Assembly (NCBI RefSeq): GCF_025336545.1 | Contig: NZ_JAODBU010000002.1 | Location: 372,001 to 436,000, forward strand | Source: Eubacterium_U album | Lineage (GTDB): Bacteria; Bacillota; Clostridia; Lachnospirales; Lachnospiraceae | Reading direction: 5' to 3' | DNA: 64,000 nucleotides | Part shown: positions 35,000 through 43,462 of the stretch, piece by piece | Layout of the letters: the number at the start of each line of letters is the position of its first letter | Numbering within the stretch: position 1 is the first letter of the stretch | Made by a program: the position numbers and the translations under genes | The notes under the pieces: model-generated | Database searches by the model: none | Seen by the model: the letters and a program-made list of their open reading frames with translations, nothing else | What the model was told of the DNA's origin: nothing

Positions 35000-35419
35000 A
35001 TGAACGTTTTAATGTTATTAAAAAATAAATCAGAGGTTTCCTACATATATGACACATTTACATTTGAACAGGGATTAGAAGCTATGAAGGAACATGGTTA
35101 TACCGCTATTCCGGTTTTATCAAAGGATGAAAAATATGTAGGTTGTGTTAGCGTTAGTGACTTTTTATGGAGTCTTGTTGACTATATGAACAATAAGGTA
35201 AAAAGTGAAAAACCTTATTTGGTTAAAGATATAATAAAGAAAAATTATAATCCTGCAGTTCGCGTAGATGTGAAAATGGATGAGCTGTTAAATCGCTCAA
35301 TGAGCCAGAATTTTATTCCTGTTACAGATGACAGAGATTATTTTATTGGCATCGTAACAAGACAGGACATAATCAGAAGTTTTGTTGGTTCAACACAACC
35401 TTCTGAAAGCAATGCATAA
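35000..35419 (+). CDS. CBS-domain protein
   Basis: A 139-residue cytoplasmic protein made of one CBS pair. The halves are visible as TFEQGLEAMKEHGYTAIPVLSKDEKYVGCVSVSDFLWSL and MDELLNRSMSQNFIPVTDDRDYFIGIVTRQDIIRSF. CBS pairs bind adenine nucleotides and act as energy or ligand sensors; partner unknown. No Shine-Dalgarno is seen before the ATG at 35000 or before the next one at 35012; the nearest, GAGAAAGGG, is 27 bases upstream on the far side of a small palindrome. It is monocistronic with its own terminator. Confidence 0.8.
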   Translation: MNVLMLLKNKSEVSYIYDTFTFEQGLEAMKEHGYTAIPVLSKDEKYVGCVSVSDFLWSLVDYMNNKVKSEKPYLVKDIIKKNYNPAVRVDVKMDELLNRSMSQNFIPVTDDRDYFIGIVTRQDIIRSFVGSTQPSESNA

Positions 35420-35435
35420 AATGACTATTATCTTA

Positions 35436-35482
35436 AATTTGTGAACACATTTTTCAACTTTTCTTTGTGTTCAAATTTTTTT
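35436..35482 (+). terminator. Intrinsic terminator of the CBS gene
   Basis: AAATTTGTGAACACA pairs with TGTGTTCAAATTT, leaving a two-base bulge, and is followed by TTTTT. It begins 17 bases past the CBS stop codon. Confidence 0.75.
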
Positions 35483-35500
35483 CATACTTTTTTCTCTTAT

Positions 35501-35551
35501 AAAAGGCTTATAATACAGAAGTATTCGATTCTTCTATATTATAAGCCTTTT
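35501..35551 (-). terminator. Terminator of the phosphate-response operon
   Basis: AAAAGGCTTATAATA (35501-35515) and TATTATAAGCCTTTT (35537-35551) form a perfect 15-base-pair stem, with an inner GAAG/CTTC pairing. It lies 45 bases past the histidine kinase stop and may act in both directions. Confidence 0.85.
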
Positions 35552-35596
35552 CATTTACATTTCTTTATACTTTTATTCTAACCATCGTTCATCCGG

Positions 35597-36952
35597 CTAC
35601 CGGATTTTATTATTGATTAAGCCTTTTTTTTGTGATGGTTGGAAGATTACTGTTATATGAGTTCCCTTTCCTTCGGTACTCTCGAGTTCAAGCTGTGCAT
35701 TATGTTTTATCAAAATATGCTTAACTATTGCTAGTCCAAGTCCTGTTCCACCTGTTGATTTTGACCTGCTCTTATCAACTCTGTAAAATCTTTCAAATAT
35801 TCGTTTCTGATTTTCCTTTGAAATTCCTATTCCGGTATCTAGTACCTCAAGATTTACTCTATCTAATATTTTATTAACACGTACAGTGGCACTTCCACCC
35901 TCTCTGTTATATCTGATAGCATTACTCAGAAGATTATACACTAATTCTTCCATCATCATCTTATTAGCAGTTATATTACATGGTGTTCCTTCAAATTTTA
36001 AATTGACTCCATGATCTTTAGCATTAAATTTAAGCATTTCCACACAATTTTTTGCAATGTCGTATATATTTACTGTTTCCATTGCAACTTTGCTTTCTGA
36101 CGAATCAAGTTCAGACAATTCTATGATGTCATTTATAAGTGTTAGAAGTCTTTGAGAACTTTTGTGTATTTCTCCTGCAAATCTTATAGTATCTTCCTGT
36201 GTTGCCATTCCATTTTCAATTAATTCCGAATATCCTGAAATGGATGTAAGAGGAGTCTTTAATTCATGCGATACGTTCGCTGTAAATTCCTGCCGCACAT
36301 GAGAATTTTTTACTATATCCTCATGTTGTTTCTTTATTGTATCGATAAAAGGCTGTATCTCTTTATATGTTTTTATATCTTTTATTTCATCAATATTATT
36401 AGCAAGTTCTTCTACCGGTTTTACAATACTTTTTGTAATATAATGAGTAATAATTCCAACAGAAAAAAGCATTAATATTATGATTCCTAAAATAAGCGGA
36501 AGCACTTTTATAAAAATATTCCACACACTACTAGCTTCTTTTGCAATTCTTAAAACCTGTCCATCATCCAAAAGTACTGCATAATAATATGTGCTCTTAT
36601 TAAGAGTTGAAGATTTTCTAACATCTGAGCCCTCACCATTTTTGAGCGCCGATTCTATTTCAGGTCTGTCTTTATGATTATCCATTTCAATATCATTTGC
36701 TTCATTATCATAAACAACAGTTCCATCTGCATCTATTATTGTTATTCGCAAATCTTCGTTTTTGAGATTTAATTTTTCCTCATTAGACGCATTAAACACC
36801 CCTGCACTTCTAAGTACATGGGTGTATGCTTTCATGTCATTTCTCATTTCTTGTACAAACAATTCATAAAATGTTCCTACAGACAAACTCATAGTTAATA
36901 TAATAGCAATAAATGAAACTATAATAAATTGCGTATTTATTTTTTTCTTCAT
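35597..36952 (-). CDS. Sensor histidine kinase, PhoR-like
   Basis: A 451-residue membrane kinase. Two membrane segments (about 8-28 and 150-175) flank an extracytoplasmic sensor domain of about 120 residues; a short linker with a HAMP-like VKPVEELANNIDEI follows. The HisKA box is SHELKTPLTSISGYSELI, and the ATPase has N-box NLLSNAIRYN, DTGIGI, and GTGLGLAIVKHI. It starts 4 bases after the response regulator gene. Position at the end of the pst operon makes phosphate-starvation sensing (PhoR type) the best guess; the sensor itself does not show this. Confidence 0.87.
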   Translation of the reverse strand: MKKKINTQFIIVSFIAIILTMSLSVGTFYELFVQEMRNDMKAYTHVLRSAGVFNASNEEKLNLKNEDLRITIIDADGTVVYDNEANDIEMDNHKDRPEIESALKNGEGSDVRKSSTLNKSTYYYAVLLDDGQVLRIAKEASSVWNIFIKVLPLILGIIILMLFSVGIITHYITKSIVKPVEELANNIDEIKDIKTYKEIQPFIDTIKKQHEDIVKNSHVRQEFTANVSHELKTPLTSISGYSELIENGMATQEDTIRFAGEIHKSSQRLLTLINDIIELSELDSSESKVAMETVNIYDIAKNCVEMLKFNAKDHGVNLKFEGTPCNITANKMMMEELVYNLLSNAIRYNREGGSATVRVNKILDRVNLEVLDTGIGISKENQKRIFERFYRVDKSRSKSTGGTGLGLAIVKHILIKHNAQLELESTEGKGTHITVIFQPSQKKGLINNKIR

Positions 36953-36956
36953 TACA

Positions 36957-37628
36957 TTACTCCATCCTATATCCTACATTTCTTACCGTCTTAATTCTAT
37001 TTCCTGCCTCTTTAAGTTTGTGTCTTAAAGTTTTTATATGCATGTCTAATGTTCTTGATTCACCTTCGTAATCTGTTCCCCATACGTCTGCCATTATTGT
37101 ATCTCTATGTAATACAATTCCTGCATTAATCATAAGTAATTTTAATAGTTCAAATTCTTTGTATGTAAGTTCACAAGGCTCATCATTTACATAAACAGCT
37201 CTTTTTTCAGTATCCATAAACACATTACCTATAGATATCATTTTTTCTTCCTGCAGATTTCTGCTTCTTCTAAGAAGTGCCTTTACCCTTGATATAAGTT
37301 CCATTACTCCAAATGGTTTGGTTATATAATCATCTGCTCCCATATCAAGTCCTTTTACTTTATCTATTTCTGTAGTTTTAGCTGTAACCATGATGATTGG
37401 CACTCTCATGGTATCCGGTCTTTTTCTTAATTTTTTTACTATTTCAAGACCATCTTCATCCGGAAGCATCACATCTAACAACACAAGGTCCGGAAGTTTC
37501 TCATACAGCCTTTTGTAAAAATCTCCGGCACATTCAAATCCCTCTACAGCGTAATCTATGTTTTTTAATGCAAACATTTCTATTTCCTGTATGTTTTTAT
37601 CATCTTCAACAATATATATTAAAGCCAT
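36957..37628 (-). CDS. OmpR/PhoB-family response regulator
   Basis: A 223-residue regulator: receiver (1-~118) with EDD near residue 8, phospho-acceptor Asp in LVLLDVMLPDEDG, and Lys in YITKPFG; winged-helix output domain (~125-223) with ELTYKEFELLKLL and the RTLDMHIKTLRHKL recognition helix. GGAGG lies before the ATG. It pairs with the downstream kinase, probably controlling pst expression (PhoP/PhoB type); no clear Pho box was found to prove it. Confidence 0.9.
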   Translation of the reverse strand: MALIYIVEDDKNIQEIEMFALKNIDYAVEGFECAGDFYKRLYEKLPDLVLLDVMLPDEDGLEIVKKLRKRPDTMRVPIIMVTAKTTEIDKVKGLDMGADDYITKPFGVMELISRVKALLRRSRNLQEEKMISIGNVFMDTEKRAVYVNDEPCELTYKEFELLKLLMINAGIVLHRDTIMADVWGTDYEGESRTLDMHIKTLRHKLKEAGNRIKTVRNVGYRME

Positions 37629-37731
37629 ATCTTCCTCCTTGTGTTTATCATAAAACTATTTCTGTCTAATCTGCATACTAATATTATGCTCATTTTTTAT
37701 TCACATAACATAACTAAAGCATATCATATTC

Positions 37732-39495
37732 TTAGTTTAAATAGTACTTTTCTTTATATTCCTGATATAATTTTTTAAACTGTGTATCATCATGTTTAAC
37801 ATTATCTAAATATTCATGTGTTCCATATTCATCTTCTCTTACCTGCAACATACATACTGCTACATTTGAGCAATGATCTGCAACTCTTTCGTAATTAGTA
37901 ATTGTATCTTCGAGAATTAAACCAATATCTATTGTACATTCTCCATTTTGTAATCGTTTAACATGATTTTTCTTTATCTTAGAATTAAGTCTGTCTATTA
38001 CTTCTTCAAGTGGCTCTACCCTTACAGCCTCATCCAAATTATCTGCTGTAAACACATCTACAGTCATATTCATAATCTCTTTAAGGGCATCTCCATACAC
38101 CTGAAGTTCCTTTGAGGCAACATATGAGAATTTCAATCCTTTACTGTGCATATTTTCTGCCTTTTTACTTATATTAATCGCATAATCTGCGATTCTTTCA
38201 AAATCCCCAATTACATGAAGCATAATTGATACTGTCTGGCTATCATTTAAGGATAACTGCTTACTGCTTAATTTTACTAAATATGTTCCAAGCTGATCCT
38301 CATACTGGTCAATTTTATTTTCCAGTTTTACTACATCTTCAGCTGTTTTTTTATCATAATTTTCAAACAGACTCATTGCCTTAAATAAAGCATCTCTTGA
38401 CAATGAAGCCATTTTCTTTGTAACGCTTACACTTTGTACTACAGCAAATGCAGGTTTTTCAAGAAAACGAGCATCAAGCATTTCTAATGTTTTATCTTCT
38501 GCAATATCTTCTGATTCTTTTTCATCTCTTACCGTAAGTGTTGCAAGCTTAACAAGAACCTTACCAAAAGGTAAAAGCAATATTGTTGCACCTACATTAA
38601 ATAAACTATGAACTATTGCTATTCCTGCTGCATTTGTTGCATCACCTAAAAATGAGAAATGCACAAATCCATTTACAAGGTAAAATACAATCATAAATAC
38701 TGTAGTTCCAATTACATTAAAATATAAATGTACAAAAGCTGCTCTCTTTGCGTTTTTCTTAGCACCTATACTTGAAATCAATGCTGTAACACATGTTCCT
38801 ATATTCTGTCCCATTATAATCGGTATTGCAACTCCATATGATACAAATCCCGTAGCACATAATGCCTGTAAAATTCCTACTGATGCCGATGAACTCTGAA
38901 TCACCGCTGTAAGAACTGCACCTGCCAACATACCAAGTATTGGATTAGAAAACATAGTAAGAATATTTGTAAATTCAGGAACATTCGCCAATGGTTTTAC
39001 TGCTGCGCTCATTGTTTCCATTCCAAACATTAAAACGGCAAATCCAAGAAGAATTGTTCCAATATCATGTTTCTTTTCACTTTTTGTAAATAATAAAAAT
39101 ACAATACCTATAACAGCTAATATTGGTGAAAATGATGACGGTTTTAACATTTTAATCCAAAAATTATCACTTTGAATTCCTGATAAACTAAGAATCCATG
39201 ATGTAACTGTTGTTCCAATATTTGCACCCATGATAATTCCAACTGCCTGCGTCAGTTTCATTATTCCCGAATTAACAAATCCTACCACCATAACAGTTGT
39301 AGCTGATGAGCTTTGAATTACTCCTGTTACAGCAGCACCTAAAATAACGCCTTTTATAGGTGTTGATGTAAGTTTTTCCAATATTTTTTCTAATTTTCCA
39401 CCTGCTGTCTTCGCAAGTCCATCACCCATAACATTCATTCCATAAAGAAATAACGCTAATCCTCCAATAAGGGACAATACATTGAAAATATCCAT
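37732..39495 (-). CDS. Na+/phosphate cotransporter with C-terminal PhoU domain
   Basis: A 587-residue NptA-family protein. The membrane part (1-~310) contains two inverted Na/Pi-cotransporter repeats with the QSSSATTVMVVGF and QSSSASVGILQAL motifs, the family hallmark. The cytoplasmic part (~350-560) is PhoU-like, with three-helix motifs resembling ERIADYAINISKKAE and ERVADHCSNVAVCM. It probably imports or balances phosphate, with the PhoU domain as regulator. AGGAGG precedes the ATG. It lies downstream of phoU and the small membrane protein gene. Confidence 0.92.
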   Translation of the reverse strand: MDIFNVLSLIGGLALFLYGMNVMGDGLAKTAGGKLEKILEKLTSTPIKGVILGAAVTGVIQSSSATTVMVVGFVNSGIMKLTQAVGIIMGANIGTTVTSWILSLSGIQSDNFWIKMLKPSSFSPILAVIGIVFLLFTKSEKKHDIGTILLGFAVLMFGMETMSAAVKPLANVPEFTNILTMFSNPILGMLAGAVLTAVIQSSSASVGILQALCATGFVSYGVAIPIIMGQNIGTCVTALISSIGAKKNAKRAAFVHLYFNVIGTTVFMIVFYLVNGFVHFSFLGDATNAAGIAIVHSLFNVGATILLLPFGKVLVKLATLTVRDEKESEDIAEDKTLEMLDARFLEKPAFAVVQSVSVTKKMASLSRDALFKAMSLFENYDKKTAEDVVKLENKIDQYEDQLGTYLVKLSSKQLSLNDSQTVSIMLHVIGDFERIADYAINISKKAENMHSKGLKFSYVASKELQVYGDALKEIMNMTVDVFTADNLDEAVRVEPLEEVIDRLNSKIKKNHVKRLQNGECTIDIGLILEDTITNYERVADHCSNVAVCMLQVREDEYGTHEYLDNVKHDDTQFKKLYQEYKEKYYLN

Positions 39496-39517
39496 AAATT
39501 TCCTCCTGTGTTTTACC

Positions 39518-39562
39518 TAAAGCCTTACTGCCAAATATATTTGTTAAACTACTTAGGCTTTA
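39518..39562 (-). promoter_or_regulatory. Hairpin just upstream of the Na/Pi cotransporter ribosome site
   Basis: TAAAGCC (39518-39524) pairs with GGCTTTA (39556-39562), with partial further pairing. On the minus strand the stem ends about 8 bases before the AGGAGG of the cotransporter gene. It lacks a T-tract and could be a processing or regulatory structure. Confidence 0.35.
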
Positions 39563-39656
39563 TGTCTTACGTTTTTATTTACATTCTTTTTACATTTGCA
39601 TTGTATTTTAGCAGTGTAAAGTCAGAGGGATATTCATGTAAAATCTATGTAAAATT

Positions 39657-39890
39657 TCAATCTTTACGATATAAATATATTGTTCCACCAAATAATCCGC
39701 AAAATGTTGTCGGATATCCTACAATAATTGCCATTATCTGCCAGGAAATCTTACCTGTTATAAAAAATGGAACTGCTATTACAGACATTCCAATTAACCA
39801 TATCACTACACTTAATACTAAAAACATCTTATATGTACTAATATTTTTTCCCTTTGTAATTTTCTCGGCTATTAAATAAATGCTATTCAT
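39657..39890 (-). CDS. Small membrane protein in the phosphate operon
   Basis: A 77-residue protein with two membrane segments (about 20-45 and 48-68) and a short polar start (MNSIYLIAEKITKGKNIS) and tail (YLYRKD). I chose the ATG at 39890 because GGAG lies 6 bases upstream; an extension to 39902 lacks a site. It lies between phoU and the Na/Pi cotransporter and is transcribed with them. I do not recognise the family. Conservation of the location would be needed before linking it to phosphate uptake. Confidence 0.6.
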   Translation of the reverse strand: MNSIYLIAEKITKGKNISTYKMFLVLSVVIWLIGMSVIAVPFFITGKISWQIMAIIVGYPTTFCGLFGGTIYLYRKD

Positions 39891-39945
39891 AATACACTCC
39901 ATTCCGCCTATTTCATCCTTTGGCTTAAACTGTAATTTAATGTTT

Positions 39946-40584
39946 TTATCTTTTTCCTGTAATTGAATAAATTACCCATTCGGATATATTTGTTGCATGG
40001 TCGCCTATTCTTTCCAAATATTTTGCAACCATTAATAAATCTGCCATCTGTTCTCCATCTTCCTCATCATCTTTTATGGCAACAATCAGGGCTTTTTTTA
40101 CTTCGTCAAATAATCCATCAACTATATCATCATGATTTATTACCGCTTTAGCTTTCTCAATATCCTTGTTAACATATGACTCTATACTTTGGACAAGCAT
40201 TATCATTGTTTCTTTTGCCATTTTCTCAATCTTTTCTAATTTACATCTATATGGCTTATCTGCCATCATTATTGTTATTTCTGAAATATCTGCTGCATGG
40301 TCACCTATTCTTTCCATATCGGTAACCATTTTTAAAGCTGATGAAACCGTACGTAAATCACTTGCTACCGGTTGCTGGCTTAGTAAAATTTTCATGCACA
40401 TGTTTTCAATATTCTTTTCCATTTCGTCAATTTCAGCATCATATTCAATCGCTTTCTTTGCTGTTTCAACATCCTGTCTTACTAATGCAGAAATCGCATT
40501 CTCTATAGATTTTTCAATCATTGCCCCCATTTCAATCATATTGTTGTTTAAGTTTTCCAACTGTTTCATATATTTATCTCTCAT
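39946..40584 (-). CDS. phoU: Phosphate-signalling protein PhoU
   Basis: A 212-residue all-helical metal-binding protein that links Pst transporter state to the PhoR-type kinase and limits phosphate uptake. Two symmetric three-helix bundles contain the ERIGDHAADISE and ERIGDHATNISEW metal-binding motifs. The gene follows pstB by 142 bases on the same strand. GAGAGG precedes the ATG. Confidence 0.95.
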   Translation of the reverse strand: MRDKYMKQLENLNNNMIEMGAMIEKSIENAISALVRQDVETAKKAIEYDAEIDEMEKNIENMCMKILLSQQPVASDLRTVSSALKMVTDMERIGDHAADISEITIMMADKPYRCKLEKIEKMAKETMIMLVQSIESYVNKDIEKAKAVINHDDIVDGLFDEVKKALIVAIKDDEEDGEQMADLLMVAKYLERIGDHATNISEWVIYSITGKR

Positions 40585-40726
40585 TTTCGTCCAACCTCTC
40601 TTTCTACTAAATCCGTTCCAATATTGTCACGTATCTTCATATTACATAACATGCACTGCATATATCGTACATTGCTCTTTTACTTAACTCTGACATAAAC
40701 ATCTTTAATATCATTTTGTTATGAAA

Positions 40727-41479
40727 TCAGCCAAATCTTCCTGTAATGTACTCTTCTGTCTTTTTATTTTTAGGCATTGAGAATAGTTTTTCTGTATTAT
40801 CATATTCAATTACTTCTCCAAGTAAAAAGAAGGCTGTATTATCTGAAATTCTTGTTGCCTGTTGCATATTATGAGTTACCATAATAATTGTATATTTATC
40901 TTTAAGCTCTAATGCTAAATCTTCAATCTTTGATGTAGAAATAGGATCAAGTGCTGATGTAGGTTCATCCATTAAAATAACTTCCGGTTCAACTGCTAAT
41001 GCCCTTGCAATACATAATCTTTGTTGCTGTCCACCAGATAATCCTAAAGCTGATTTTTTCAATCTGTCTTTTAATTCATCCCAAATTGCAGCCTGTCTCA
41101 ATGACTTTTCTACTATTTCATCTAATTTACTTTTTGAATGGATTCCATGTGTTCTTGGTCCATAAGCTATATTGTCATACACACTCATTGGGAATGGATT
41201 TGGATTCTGAAATACCATTCCTACTCTTTTTCTCAAAAGATTTACATCCATATTTCCATATATATCTTCACCATCTAACTTTATATCACCTGTTATTTTG
41301 CATCCTTCAACTAAATCATTCATTCTGTTTAATGTCTTAAGGAAAGTTGATTTTCCGCATCCTGAAGGTCCGATGAATGCTGTAATCTGTTTTTCAGGTA
41401 TTTCCATATTTACATTTTTTAGGGCATGATATTCGCCATAATATAAATTCAAATTTTTTACATCAAATTTACTACTCAT
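40727..41479 (-). CDS. pstB: Phosphate ABC transporter ATPase PstB
   Basis: A 250-residue ATPase powering the PstCA channel. Walker A GPSGCGKST, the PstB-typical FQNPNPFPMSVYDN, signature LSGGQQQRLCIARAL, Walker B ILMDEPTSALDP and H-loop MVTHNMQQA are all present. I chose ATG 41479 (MSSKFDV) because AAAGGAG lies 6 bases upstream; an in-frame extension to 41500 begins in front of that site. It follows pstA by 58 bases. Confidence 0.96.
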   Translation of the reverse strand: MSSKFDVKNLNLYYGEYHALKNVNMEIPEKQITAFIGPSGCGKSTFLKTLNRMNDLVEGCKITGDIKLDGEDIYGNMDVNLLRKRVGMVFQNPNPFPMSVYDNIAYGPRTHGIHSKSKLDEIVEKSLRQAAIWDELKDRLKKSALGLSGGQQQRLCIARALAVEPEVILMDEPTSALDPISTSKIEDLALELKDKYTIIMVTHNMQQATRISDNTAFFLLGEVIEYDNTEKLFSMPKNKKTEEYITGRFG

Positions 41480-41537
41480 TTCTTTCTCCTTTAAATTCAT
41501 TCGGAATTCTTTTCATTTTTTTTATTATTATTTAGCT

Positions 41538-42443
41538 TTATTTTTCTCCGCCACTTGCCTTTTCAAATTTCTTTGCAATAAGTCCTGATGCTCCATTTAT
41601 AAGAAGTACCATAATTAAAAGTACTACTGCTGTAGCATATGTCTGGTCTGTATGTAATCCTTCTCTTGAAAGGCTGTACATATGAACTGCTAAAGTTCTT
41701 CCTGATTCAAATAACCCTCCTGCTACCTTTGTAGCTGCACCTGCCGTATAAATTAAAGCTGCTGTTTCACCTACAATTCTACCTATTGCAAGAATAACTC
41801 CTGACAGAATTCCGGGAATGGCTGACGGTAAAACTACCTTAAATACTGTTCTTAACTTTCCTGCTCCAAGTCCGAAACTTCCTTCTCTATATGAATCCGG
41901 CACAGACATTAATGCTTCTTCTGTTGTTCTTAATATTACAGGAAGTACCATAATCGCCAATGTACATGCACCTGCCATTAATGAAAGTTTCCATTTAAGA
42001 GTTGAAACAAAGAATAATGCTCCAAATAAGCCATATACAATAGAAGGAATTCCTGTTAATGTTTCTGCTGTTATTCGCATAATTCCAACAAGTTTATTTC
42101 CTCTTTTTGCATATTCCACAAGATATATTGCTGAAAATATTCCAATTGGTGCTGAAAAAAGAAGTGACAACAATGTCATTGATATAGTATTTATAATCGC
42201 CGGCATCATTGATACATTTTCTGAATTATATTCCCATGCGAATAAATCAGGTGTAAGGTTTGGTATACCTTTAATTAATATATAGCAAACTATAAAACCT
42301 AAGCATAATGTTGTTGCTAGTGCTGCTAATCCAACTAATAATAACAATATAAAGGAGCCCGGTTTTCTTTTATAACTTTTTAATCTCTGTAAAAAGGAAA
42401 CTTTATTTATTCCTTTTATTTGTGATAATTTGTCATTATTCAT
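41538..42443 (-). CDS. pstA: Phosphate ABC transporter permease PstA
   Basis: A 301-residue permease with about six membrane helices. Family marks are the GIPSIVYGLFG motif in the first half and the EAA-like loop SYREGSFGLGAGKLRTVFKV. It forms the phosphate channel with PstC. The first 30 residues are cytoplasmic and basic. It follows pstC by 16 bases; AAAGGAG lies before the ATG. Confidence 0.95.
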   Translation of the reverse strand: MNNDKLSQIKGINKVSFLQRLKSYKRKPGSFILLLLVGLAALATTLCLGFIVCYILIKGIPNLTPDLFAWEYNSENVSMMPAIINTISMTLLSLLFSAPIGIFSAIYLVEYAKRGNKLVGIMRITAETLTGIPSIVYGLFGALFFVSTLKWKLSLMAGACTLAIMVLPVILRTTEEALMSVPDSYREGSFGLGAGKLRTVFKVVLPSAIPGILSGVILAIGRIVGETAALIYTAGAATKVAGGLFESGRTLAVHMYSLSREGLHTDQTYATAVVLLIMVLLINGASGLIAKKFEKASGGEK

Positions 42444-42459
42444 AATCTACTTTACTCCT

Positions 42460-43353
42460 TTAATATTGATGTTTTTCTTTATTTTTTATAATTGAAAACA
42501 GTAGATTGATTATAAGAATAAATACAAACAGAACAACACCTGTTGCTATAAGTGCCTCTCTATGTAATCCCGCAGCATATCCCATTTCCATTACTATATT
42601 TGTTGTTAACGTTCTAACACCTTTTAACATACCCTCCGGCATTCTTGGCTGATTTCCTGCAACCATAATTACTGCCATTGTTTCTCCTATTGCTCTTCCT
42701 ACTCCTAATATAACCGCTGCCAAAATTCCTGATTTTGCTGCCGGAACAACAGTAAGAAAAACACTTCTTTCATGTGTTGCACCAAGTGCTAATGCCCCTT
42801 GATAATATTTATCAGGTACGGCCCTTATAGATGACTCTGATACCGAAATAATTGTTGGTAAAATCATCATTCCAAGTAACATGCTTGCTGTTAGCATACT
42901 AAGACCATCACCACCAAAATTATCTCTTACTGCCGGTACCAAAACAACCAATCCAAAGAAACCATATATTACCGATGGGATTCCAGCCATGAGTTCAATT
43001 CCAGGTTTAAGTATTTTGTACAAAGGCTTCGGACAAAATCTTGCTAAAAATATAGCTGTTAAAAGTCCAATTGGTACACCTATAATCAATGCTCCGGCTG
43101 TAACGTATATACTTCCTACAATCATTGGTAAAATACCATATATGTTATTCGTCGGACGCCACTGTGTACCAAATATAAATTTAGTAAATCCAATTTCTTT
43201 TATTGCCGGTATTCCATTTGCAAATAAGAATATGCAAATCAAAGCTACCGCTGCAATTGACACACAGGCTGCAATCAAAAAAATTATTTTCATAAATAAC
43301 TCTTTGAATTTTTTCCATCCTGTATTTGTGCCTACATTATTTTTTTCCTGCAT
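42460..43353 (-). CDS. pstC: Phosphate ABC transporter permease PstC
   Basis: A 297-residue permease with about six helices. The GIPSVIYGFFGL motif and the EAA loop KYYQGALALGATHERSVF identify the PstC/PstA family, and position after pstS and the upstream NNIYGILPMIVGSIY stretch fit PstC. GAGG precedes the ATG. An intergenic hairpin separates it from pstS. Confidence 0.95.
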   Translation of the reverse strand: MQEKNNVGTNTGWKKFKELFMKIIFLIAACVSIAAVALICIFLFANGIPAIKEIGFTKFIFGTQWRPTNNIYGILPMIVGSIYVTAGALIIGVPIGLLTAIFLARFCPKPLYKILKPGIELMAGIPSVIYGFFGLVVLVPAVRDNFGGDGLSMLTASMLLGMMILPTIISVSESSIRAVPDKYYQGALALGATHERSVFLTVVPAAKSGILAAVILGVGRAIGETMAVIMVAGNQPRMPEGMLKGVRTLTTNIVMEMGYAAGLHREALIATGVVLFVFILIINLLFSIIKNKEKHQY

Positions 43354-43373
43354 TTCTTTTCCTCATATATTTC

Positions 43374-43416
43374 TTAAGCCTGACTTACCAATTAATACTT
43401 TGCTAGCCAGGCTTAA
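43374..43416 (-). promoter_or_regulatory. Hairpin between pstS and pstC
   Basis: TTAAGCCTG (43374-43382) pairs perfectly with CAGGCTTAA (43408-43416). No T-tract follows, so it is more likely a 3'-end stabiliser or processing site keeping pstS mRNA more abundant than the rest of the operon. Confidence 0.5.
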
Positions 43417-43462
43417 TTTCACTTTTTATTTTTTCAAATTCTAAGCTTTGTTGATTTTCAAA

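Noticed and set aside
34640..35000. Possible insertion sequence or MITE end next to the LysR remnant
   Set aside because: No transposase and no target-site duplication could be seen; only the palindrome is supported.
39508..39879. A 123-codon plus-strand frame opposite the small membrane protein
   Set aside because: The minus-strand frame has a good ribosome site, membrane topology and operon context; the plus frame has none of these.
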